From positions 1 to 5,014 of the forward strand of contig JAGGSE010000203.1 of the NCBI GenBank assembly GCA_021159225.1: a DNA stretch of 5,014 bases. The letters are read 5' to 3'. Under the pieces are notes generated by a model. That model worked only from the letters and a program-made list of their open reading frames with translations. It was not told the origin of the DNA and ran no database searches. The translations under genes and the position numbers were made by a program. Below are positions 1-4,278 of this stretch, piece by piece (the first letter of the stretch is position 1; the number at the start of each line of letters is the position of its first letter). Source of the DNA: a bacterium. GTDB taxonomy: Bacteria; Patescibacteriota; Minisyncoccia; Minisyncoccales; JAGGSE01.

Positions 1-92
1 TTCCTTCTTAGCACTTACGGCGACTTCGTGCTCCCCGAGGCAAGATGCCTCAGCAAACTTGTTGCCAAAGCGGTTAACAATTACATTTCATT

Positions 93-644
93 TTATACCT
101 TTGGCAAGGTCAATCCTGTCTGTCTTTGATACTTTCCTTTTCTATCACTGTAGGAAACCCGGCAGACATCACTCCCCTTCATAAATATAATCTGGCCAAT
201 ACCTTCCCCGGCATAAATTTTAGCCGGAAGAGGCGTGGTATTTGAGATTTCCACTGTTATGTATCCCTCCCAGTTTGGCTCCAAAGGAGTGACATTAATA
301 ATAATTCCGCACCTGGCATAGGTGGACTTGCCCAAACAAATACAAATGAGGTCCCGGGGAATCTTAAAATACTCAATACTTCTTCCCAAAACAAATGAAT
401 TGGGAGGGATAATACAAACATCACCCTTGAAATCAACAAAGGAGCGGGGATCAAAATCCTTTGGGTCAACAACAGCGTTGTTGACATTGGTAAAAATCTT
501 AAACTCCGGAGCAATTCTAAAATCATAACCGTAAGAAGATAAGCCAAAGGAAATCTTCCCCCTCTCCGATTGCTTGGAGAAAAAGGGTGAAATCATTCCA
601 TATTTTTGAACATACTTCTCTATTTCTTTGTCGGATAAAACCAT
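93..644 (-). CDS. dcd: dCTP deaminase (possibly bifunctional dCTP deaminase/dUTPase)
   Basis: Cytosolic enzyme of pyrimidine nucleotide supply that deaminates dCTP to dUTP; some family members also hydrolyse dUTP to dUMP. The 183-residue product has the family layout: an SSYGYDFRIA segment at about 36-45, the nucleotide-binding motif GKSTYARCG at 105-113 (Ser107 and Arg111 match the SxxAR core), NWEGYITVEISN at 124-135 with the expected catalytic Glu132, and a C-terminal GKYQRQTGLTLPKV tail like the lid that closes over the triphosphate. The length fits both the monofunctional and the bifunctional (EC 3.5.4.30) forms, which I cannot separate here. The ATG lies 6 bp after the rplK stop, so it is probably co-transcribed with secE-nusG-rplK. 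No Shine-Dalgarno sequence precedes it (gap TTATCT). It sits where rplA is usually found. Confidence 0.93.
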   Translation of the reverse strand: MVLSDKEIEKYVQKYGMISPFFSKQSERGKISFGLSSYGYDFRIAPEFKIFTNVNNAVVDPKDFDPRSFVDFKGDVCIIPPNSFVLGRSIEYFKIPRDLICICLGKSTYARCGIIINVTPLEPNWEGYITVEISNTTPLPAKIYAGEGIGQIIFMKGSDVCRVSYSDRKGKYQRQTGLTLPKV

Positions 645-650
645 AGATAA

Positions 651-1076
651 TTAGTCATTCTCAATTACTATTCCCATATTTCGGGCGGTGCCCTCAATAA
701 TTCTCATTGCTGCCTCAATATCATCAGTATTTAGGTCGGGAAGTTTTTGCTGGGCTATTTTCCTTAATTGTTCTCTGGTAATTTTTCCCACCTTCTTTTT
801 ATTCGGCTCGCCAGAACCCTTTTCAATCCCTGCTGCCTTTTTCAAAAGTTCAGAAGCCGGGGGCTGCTTAAATTTCAGGTCATAGGTTTTATCTTCAAAA
901 ATCGTAATCTGGACCGGAATAATAGAACCGCTCTTGTCTTTTGTATGGGCGTTGAATCTATCGCAAAAATCCTTAATGTTCAAGCCGTGTGAAGCCAATG
1001 CCGGGCCTACTGGAGGAGCGGGGGTGGCTTTACCCGCCGGAATCTGAAGTTTAACAACTGCCTTAACTTTTTTCAT
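651..1076 (-). CDS. rplK: 50S ribosomal protein L11 (uL11)
   Basis: L11 forms the GTPase-associated centre with 23S rRNA and helps stimulate elongation and release factors. The 141-residue product is full length for the family. The N-terminal domain (about 1-70) has the proline-rich ATPAPPVGPALASHGLNI segment at 17-34, known in the family as the thiostrepton and factor-facing surface. The C-terminal rRNA-binding domain (about 72-141) shows PPASELLKKAAG, VGKITREQLRKIAQQK and EAAMRIIEGTARNMGI. It follows nusG by 12 bp, the classical secE-nusG-rplK order. The gene usually next, rplA (L1), is absent, and dcd begins 6 bp downstream. The only purine-rich element before the ATG is AAGG about 14 nt upstream, weak and too distant for a good ribosome-binding site. 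Confidence 0.97.
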   Translation of the reverse strand: MKKVKAVVKLQIPAGKATPAPPVGPALASHGLNIKDFCDRFNAHTKDKSGSIIPVQITIFEDKTYDLKFKQPPASELLKKAAGIEKGSGEPNKKKVGKITREQLRKIAQQKLPDLNTDDIEAAMRIIEGTARNMGIVIEND

Positions 1077-1088
1077 AAATTATTTACC

Positions 1089-1634
1089 TTACAACTTTTT
1101 AATTTGGAGGGAATCAAGTTCCACCGGCGTATCCCTGCCAAACATATTTACCAAGACCTTTATCTTTCCTCTTTCATTGTCAATCTCTGCAACCTTTCCG
1201 TCAAACCCCTTAAATGGTCCATCGGTAATTTTCACTGGCTCCCCTACTCTGACCTCAATTTTATATTCCGGCTCTTCCACTGCCATCCTCTTTTTCAGAT
1301 TATCAATCTCCTCTTTTGAAACGGGAATAGGGGTTATTCCTGCCCCTACAAAACCAGTCACATTGGGGGTATTTCTGACCACATACCAGGAATCGTCAGT
1401 AACTATCATTTCAACCAAAACGTACCCCGGATAACTTTTCTCTTCAACTATCCTTCTTTTGCCATTTTTTATCTTAATTTTCTTCTCCTTGGGCACAATC
1501 ACATTGAAAATCTTGTCCTGCATGCCAAAACTTTCCACTCGCTGACGAAGGGCTTTAGCGACCGCATCCTCATAGCCAGAATAGGTATGAATCACATACC
1601 AATTTTTCTCTTTTGATATCTGCTGTTTAGACAT
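1089..1634 (-). CDS. nusG: Transcription termination/antitermination factor NusG
   Basis: NusG binds RNA polymerase through its NGN domain and links it to the ribosome or Rho through its KOW domain. The 181-residue product equals the usual bacterial length. The NGN domain starts at WYVIHTYSGYE (12-22) and continues through SYPGYVLVEM (67-76) and the conserved VRNTPNVTGFVG (86-97). A charged linker follows at about 107-127, then the KOW domain with VGEPVKITDGPFKGFDGKV (130-148), ending DSLQIKKL. The ATG lies 7 bp after the secE stop, so the two genes are translated from one mRNA. The gap (GAAAAAG) is purine-rich but has no GGAG core. Confidence 0.97.
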   Translation of the reverse strand: MSKQQISKEKNWYVIHTYSGYEDAVAKALRQRVESFGMQDKIFNVIVPKEKKIKIKNGKRRIVEEKSYPGYVLVEMIVTDDSWYVVRNTPNVTGFVGAGITPIPVSKEEIDNLKKRMAVEEPEYKIEVRVGEPVKITDGPFKGFDGKVAEIDNERGKIKVLVNMFGRDTPVELDSLQIKKL

Positions 1635-1641
1635 CTTTTTC

Positions 1642-1848
1642 TCAATAAAATATAACCCTAAGGTTCTTTATAATAAATCTAATAATAATATCTAAACCGC
1701 CCAAATAGGCCGCCACAACCAAAGAAACTCCTACGACAATAAGGGTATATCTTATTGTCTCCTCTCTCGTGGGCCAGTTAACCCTCTTGGTTTCAGTTTT
1801 TACCTCTCTTAAAAAAGTAGCAATTTTTGTAGGTAGGTCGGTTTTCAC
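1642..1848 (-). CDS. secE: Preprotein translocase subunit SecE
   Basis: Essential small subunit of the SecYEG channel; it clamps SecY in the cytoplasmic membrane. At 68 residues it is the short, single-helix bacterial form. The amphipathic cytoplasmic segment FLREVKTETKRVNWPTREET (12-31) carries the conserved VNWPTREE signature. One transmembrane helix spans roughly 33-60. The start is GTG; I prefer it because the conserved region begins about 12 residues later and because a TTGACA-17-TAATAT promoter ends nine bases before it, which predicts a leaderless transcript. The protease gene ends about 35 bp upstream, inside this promoter. It heads the translation and transcription cluster secE-nusG-rplK-dcd. 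Confidence 0.95.
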   Translation of the reverse strand: MKTDLPTKIATFLREVKTETKRVNWPTREETIRYTLIVVGVSLVVAAYLGGLDIIIRFIIKNLRVIFY

Positions 1849-1857
1849 GGCAGAGTT

Positions 1858-1886
1858 ATATTACCAAAATCTCCCTAAAATGTCAA
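1858..1886 (-). promoter_or_regulatory. Consensus sigma70-type promoter of secE
   Basis: On the minus strand a perfect TTGACA (1881-1886), a 17-bp spacer (1864-1880) and TAATAT (1858-1863) precede the secE GTG by nine bases. A start site about seven bases after the -10 box would fall within two or three nucleotides of the GTG. The TGA stop of the upstream protease gene lies within the -35 box, so the promoter overlaps the end of that gene. Predicted from sequence alone. Confidence 0.75.
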
Positions 1887-2503
1887 AATAGAAGAGGCAT
1901 TCCGGTAAGGACTCTAAAGAGAAAAGGAACAATAAATGAATAGCCGAAATAAATCATAAAGAAAAATCCAAAGAGAAGAAGAAGTGGTCCCTGGGCTAAA
2001 ATGCTCCTTTTAATCCCTTCCAGAGAAGGAGGAAGAAGAGCAAAAAGGATATGGTAGCCGTCAAGAGGTGGAACCGGGATAAGATTAAAGACGCCTAAAA
2101 TAAGATTCAACCAGGTAAATATCTGTAAAAAGACAACAATACCAAGATTCTGAAGAGGAAGGAAACGCAAAAGAAGCCCAGCAAAACCAGCCATTAAAAA
2201 ATTAGACAAGGGACCAGACAGGCCAACAATAGCCGGTCCCCAGCGCTGGTCCCTGAGATTGAATGGATTAAAAGGTACCGGCTTGCCCCAGCCAAAACCA
2301 AAAATAAAAATCATAGTTGTGCCAATAGGGTCGAAATGGACCAAGGGATTGATGCTCAAACGTCCGGCTAATTTAGCGGTATCGTCTCCCAAAAGATAGG
2401 CGGCAAGACCGTGAGAATACTCATGAATGCTAAAGCCAAAAAGAATGGCAGTGCAAATCATAAGATAGAGAATGGGGTTGGAAAAAAGAATACCAATAAG
2501 CAT
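1883..2503 (-). CDS. Site-2-protease-type membrane metalloprotease (peptidase family M50)
   Basis: Predicted zinc protease that cleaves within the membrane. The zinc-binding HEYSH (HExxH) is at residues 27-31 inside the first hydrophobic helix. The third ligand is expected in NLIPVPPLDGYHI, with Asp148 in the usual (N)PxxDG position in a later helix. Between them are a loop containing GKPVPFNPFNLRD and a GLSGPLSNF helix, both typical of compact M50B proteins. I see about five or six hydrophobic segments (roughly 8-35, 62-72, 90-115, 120-145, 170-204) and no PDZ or CBS domain. The 206-residue length fits the minimal group of uncharacterised bacterial site-2 proteases. The substrate is unknown. 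A TATAAT-bearing promoter lies about 60 bp upstream, giving an mRNA leader of about 50 nt with only a weak AGAG before the ATG. Confidence 0.88.
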   Translation of the reverse strand: MLIGILFSNPILYLMICTAILFGFSIHEYSHGLAAYLLGDDTAKLAGRLSINPLVHFDPIGTTMIFIFGFGWGKPVPFNPFNLRDQRWGPAIVGLSGPLSNFLMAGFAGLLLRFLPLQNLGIVVFLQIFTWLNLILGVFNLIPVPPLDGYHILFALLPPSLEGIKRSILAQGPLLLLFGFFFMIYFGYSFIVPFLFRVLTGMPLLF

Positions 2504-2561
2504 AATTTTCTCTGGCGACTAAATTGACAACAAAGCAAAGCACCCGGTCAGTCCGCCTTTG

Positions 2562-2590
2562 ATTATACACCAAAGCCCTTGATTTTTTAA
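2562..2590 (-). promoter_or_regulatory. Probable promoter of the M50 protease gene
   Basis: On the minus strand a perfect TATAAT (2562-2567) is preceded, after 17 bp, by a weaker TTAAAA (2585-2590). Transcription would begin near 2555 and give a leader of about 50 nt. The element overlaps the rpmB promoter on the other strand, so the two divergent promoters probably compete for polymerase. Confidence 0.5.
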
Positions 2591-2607
2591 GAGGGAGGTT
2601 GTAGAAT
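2579..2607 (+). promoter_or_regulatory. Probable promoter of rpmB and tRNA-Pro
   Basis: TTGATT (2579-2584), a 17-bp spacer (2585-2601) and TAGAAT (2602-2607) are followed nine bases later by the rpmB ATG. The start site would be at about 2614-2617, so the mRNA should be leaderless or nearly so. The GGGAGG that looks like a ribosome-binding site (2593-2598) is inside the spacer and would not be transcribed. The geometry is identical to that of the secE promoter. Confidence 0.6.
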
Positions 2608-2616
2608 ATCTCCTGT

Positions 2617-2838
2617 ATGAGACGATGCGCTATTTGTAAAAAAGGCAGTAAAATCGTTTGGCGGAGAAAAAGGCTGAGAGCCACGAAATACAACCCGACT
2701 GTTAAAAGGAAACAGCGTCCCAATCTCCAAAGGGTTTTAATTCCCCCGGAAATAGACAAAGAGAAATATAAAAAATTTGCCGGGAAAAGGGTACTTCTCT
2801 GCACAAAGTGCATTAAGGCAATGGGAAAGGCCAAATAA
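2617..2838 (+). CDS. rpmB: 50S ribosomal protein L28 (bL28), zinc-binding form
   Basis: Structural protein of the large ribosomal subunit. The 73-residue product has the family opening (MRRCAICKKG), the basic core leading to KRKQRPNLQRV (31-40), and a C-terminal VLLCTKCIKAM segment. Cys4/Cys7 and Cys62/Cys65 form two CxxC pairs, the arrangement of the zinc-ribbon version of L28. The ATG is the first in-frame start after a stop codon (TAG of the promoter -10 region), so the N-terminus is firm. No Shine-Dalgarno sequence lies at a workable distance; GGGAGG is 18 nt upstream and belongs to the promoter spacer. A tRNA-Pro gene follows after 11 bp and both probably end at the terminator at 2950-2976. 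Confidence 0.95.
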   Translation: MRRCAICKKGSKIVWRRKRLRATKYNPTVKRKQRPNLQRVLIPPEIDKEKYKKFAGKRVLLCTKCIKAMGKAK

Positions 2839-2849
2839 AAGTTTTCCTT

Positions 2850-2921
2850 CGGGGCGTAGTATAACAGTTATTATGCAGGGCTGGGGGTCCTGCGAACTGG
2901 GTGCGACTCCCAGCGCCCCGA
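2850..2921 (+). tRNA. tRNA-Pro (anticodon GGG)
   Basis: A full cloverleaf can be drawn. The acceptor stem CGGGGCG (2850-2856) pairs with CGCCCCG (2914-2920), with A2921 as discriminator. A weak D arm spans 2859-2874. The anticodon stem CAGGG/TCCTG encloses loop CTGGGGG with anticodon GGG at 2883-2885, reading CCC (and CCU by wobble). The variable loop has four bases. The T stem CTGGG/CCCAG encloses loop TGCGACT. No CCA is encoded, so it must be added after transcription. Oddities: position 55 is G instead of T, and the D loop (AACAGTTA) lacks the usual GG pair, so the normal elbow contacts are altered. It lies 11 bp after rpmB and probably shares its transcript. Confidence 0.88.
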
Positions 2922-2949
2922 ATTTTTTTATTTCTCCTTCTAAAAAAAT

Positions 2950-2976
2950 GCCCCTTTTGAGAAAGGGGCGTTTTTT
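2950..2976 (+). terminator. Intrinsic terminator after rpmB-tRNA-Pro (bidirectional form)
   Basis: GCCCCTTT (2950-2957) pairs with AAAGGGGC (2962-2969) across a four-base loop and is followed by six T residues at 2971-2976. Seven A residues at 2942-2948 give a U-tract on the other strand, so the same hairpin could also stop minus-strand transcription. Confidence 0.85.
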
Positions 2977-2979
2977 AAT

Positions 2980-3124
2980 GGAGGTTCCTCTGTTATTCCG
3001 GAAGATTGTTATCAGGAAAAATTTACAGGTGGGTGCCAAAGTCTTCCGCCCTTCCGGAAGAATCATTGTCTGGCTCCCTAAGATATCCTTGTCCCTGAAT
3101 TCAACCGGAATCAGAAGAACCTCC
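2980..3124. repeat. Segment bounded by imperfect inverted repeats
   Basis: The left arm (2980-3001, beginning GGAGGTTCCTCTG and ending ATTCCGG) is matched by the reverse complement of the right arm (3105-3124), with one substitution and a two-base gap. Inside, a second copy of the TTCCGGAAGA-TTGT-TC-GG pattern (3051-3073) repeats the sequence around 2996-3016, and TCTTCC/GGAAGA forms an inner hairpin near 3042-3062. It could be a structured RNA or the remnant of a small mobile repeat. Copy number elsewhere is unknown. Confidence 0.4.
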
Positions 3125-3140
3125 AGTAAGAATTATACAT

Positions 3141-3175
3141 AGTAATTCCCAACAAGGCAATAGTGCCTAATTACT
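3141..3175. repeat. Compound hairpin
   Basis: AGTAATT (3141-3147) pairs with AATTACT, and inside them AGGCA/TGCCT form a second stem with a four-base loop. No T-run follows on either strand, so it is unlikely to be a terminator. AACAAGGCA recurs at about 3213-3221 within a second hairpin (GCCT...AGGC, 3192-3219). Confidence 0.4.
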
Positions 3176-3235
3176 ACTGTCAAAATTTTAACGCCTTTTA
3201 TTCCTTGCTTGGAACAAGGCACAAAAGAAACCATT

Positions 3236-3260
3236 AAAAAAACCCTTTTTAGGAAAAGGG
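3236..3260 (-). terminator. Intrinsic terminator of the 16S rRNA transcript
   Basis: On the minus strand CCCTTTT pairs with AAAAGGG across a four-base loop and is followed by seven T residues (A-run at 3236-3242 on the plus strand). It lies about 170 bp after the 16S 3' end, with no tRNA, 23S or 5S sequence between. This implies that 16S is the last gene of its transcript here. Confidence 0.8.
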
Positions 3261-3342
3261 CTAAGAGAAATAATTAATCTTTCTGACCTGACCCGATTAT
3301 TAAAACCTCATTTAGTTTCTTAGAGTTGTCCTGACCCTCGCA

Positions 3343-3411
3343 GTCAAGATTTAAGGGCTCTTGACCAAAGCCGCAAAAAGGTTTAAGGAAAGAGCTCTCC
3401 CTCCTCAAACC
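3343..3411 (-). other. 16S trailer with two stem-loops, possible processing signals
   Basis: Directly after the 16S 3' end, a 32-nt segment (3380-3411) folds almost end to end, starting GGTTT/AAACC and running on with several G-U pairs. A second hairpin, GTCAAGA/TCTTGAC (3343-3365), follows. Such stems commonly serve in rRNA trimming, but the usual long leader-trailer helix cannot be tested because the 16S leader is outside the window. The first stem contains GAGGAGGGAGAG on the transcribed strand, Shine-Dalgarno-like rather than anti-Shine-Dalgarno. Confidence 0.45.
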
Positions 3412-3507
3412 TATCGACCAGTTAATTGGTAAATTGAGTGATCCACGACCAGCTTCCGCTAGCCGTGCCTTGTTACGACTTAGTGCTTCTCACCGAGTTT
3501 GGCTTCA

Positions 3508-3581
3508 CCCCCCGCCTAAATCCTCAAACCCTCCAAATCTCTTGAAGCAATTCTTGGGGGTTCAAAAACTTAGGCGGGGGG
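3508..3581 (-). other. Extended tip of 16S helix 44 (V9)
   Basis: CCCCCCGCCTAA (3508-3519) pairs perfectly with TTAGGCGGGGGG (3570-3581), and AACCC/GGGTT-type pairing continues inside. By my count the helix is about 35 nt longer than in E. coli. The lower decoding-site part of helix 44 remains recognisable. Confidence 0.6.
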
Positions 3582-3843
3582 TTTCGGCCACTCCCGGCTC
3601 GTCTCACTTGACGGGCGGTGAGTACAGGACTCAGGGACGTATTCACCGTGACATGGCTGATTCACGGTTACTAGCGATTCCACCTTCATGAGGTCGGGTT
3701 GCAGACCTCAATCCGAACTGAGACCGCTTTTGATGGGATTGGCTCCGCCTTACGGCTTCGCGACCCTTTGTAGCGGCCATTGTACCACGTGTGCAGCCCA
3801 GGGCATAAGGGCCATGCTGATTTGGCGTCATCCTCTCCTTCCT

Positions 3844-3982
3844 CCCCCCCACTAACTTTGGACAATGAATTAATTACTTCACGTCCAAGGTTAATGGGAA
3901 GGAGTCTGCCCTCCCACCAGCTTTGGACTATTTTATTTAATTTTTGATACCTTCGGTATCAAGTCCAAAGTTAGTGGGGGGG
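3844..3982 (-). repeat. Hairpin insert in 16S helix 40
   Basis: Conserved sequence on both sides (CCTTCCTCC on the left, CAGTC on the right) shows that a helix 40 tip of a few bases in E. coli is replaced by about 139 nt bounded by a perfect 20-bp inverted repeat (3844-3863 and 3963-3982; seven C then ACTAACTTTGGAC). Related copies of the arm lie inside in inverted (3883-3899) and direct (3912-3928) orientation, so the insert can fold as two similar adjacent hairpins or one long one. A further small hairpin, GATACC-TTC-GGTATC, is at 3946-3960. It may be an expansion segment or an intervening sequence cut out by RNase III without religation. Confidence 0.8.
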
Positions 3983-3998
3983 CAGTCCCGTATGACAT

Positions 3999-4105
3999 CC
4001 CCTCACCACTTTTACCCTTCAATTTCAAATGAGATTTGTCTTGCTGTAAGAAAAAATCTTTCAGATTTTTCCCTCCAAAAATTGGAAAGCAAAAGTGGTG
4101 AGGGG
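3999..4105 (-). repeat. Hairpin insert in 16S helix 39
   Basis: CCCCTCACCACTTTT (3999-4013) pairs perfectly with AAAAGTGGTGAGGGG (4091-4105), replacing the short helix 39 tip between the conserved CCGTATG and CATACGG strands. The AT-rich interior has two more small hairpins, CAAAT/ATTTG (4026-4038) and AAAAATC/GATTTTT (4052-4070). Its sequence is unrelated to the helix 40 insert, so it looks like a separate event. Confidence 0.75.
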
Positions 4106-4278
4106 CAAACATACGGTAAGGGTTGCGCAGGTTCCGGCATTTAAGCATGCGTCTCAAGACACCTGCTGACGACCATATTCCTCCTTTATTACTAAAGGTA
4201 TGGACTATACCATCTCCCACTAGAGTTGTGGGAGCCAGCATGTAATAGAAGGTTAACCTCTATTAAGTTCTCTTAGCC

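Larger units (their letters stand above)
2977..3235. other. Intergenic region with no convincing gene; several inverted repeats
   Basis: This stretch lies between two intrinsic terminators. Short open frames exist on both strands but none has a recognisable product or start signal. It holds a roughly 145-bp segment bounded by inverted repeats (2980-3124), a compound hairpin at 3141-3175 and another at 3192-3219. I recognise no known RNA family in it. Confidence 0.6.

Noticed and set aside
1..129. Open frames at the left edge: plus strand 1-129 (ending in TGA) and minus strand 1-81
   Set aside because: Both are open only because the window ends. The minus frame has no ATG, GTG or TTG start, the plus frame overlaps the end of dcd, and neither resembles a known protein. 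A hairpin GAGGCA-AGA-TGCCTC (37-51) is present but lacks a T-run, so it is not called a terminator of the dcd operon.
2593..2598. GGGAGG as the ribosome-binding site of rpmB
   Set aside because: It is 18 nt from the ATG and lies inside the promoter spacer, upstream of the predicted transcription start.
2430..2834. Minus-strand frame of 134 codons
   Set aside because: It is antisense to rpmB and overlaps the well-supported M50 protease start and the divergent promoters.
2737..3066. Minus-strand frame of 109 codons across the tRNA and terminator
   Set aside because: It runs antisense through rpmB, the tRNA-Pro and a terminator; no family resemblance was seen.
2978..3142. Plus-strand frame of 55 codons beginning ATGGAGGTTCC
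   Set aside because: It starts one base after the T-run of a terminator, has no promoter or ribosome-binding site, has no recognisable product and overlaps the inverted-repeat element.
3262..3430. Search for a tRNA or signal recognition particle RNA in the 16S trailer
   Set aside because: Only simple hairpins are seen; there is no T-loop consensus, no acceptor stem and no GGAAGCAGCC-type motif.
3434..3852. Open frames on both strands inside 16S
   Set aside because: The region is conserved rRNA; the translations are incidental.
3844..4105. CRISPR array or transposon interpretation of the repeated arms in 16S
   Set aside because: The copies are few, alternate in orientation, are unevenly spaced and fit helix tips of 16S exactly; no transposase or cas gene is present.
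3933..4241. Open frames across helix 39 and the intron end
   Set aside because: They cross rRNA, hairpin inserts and the 3' splice site and match no known protein family.
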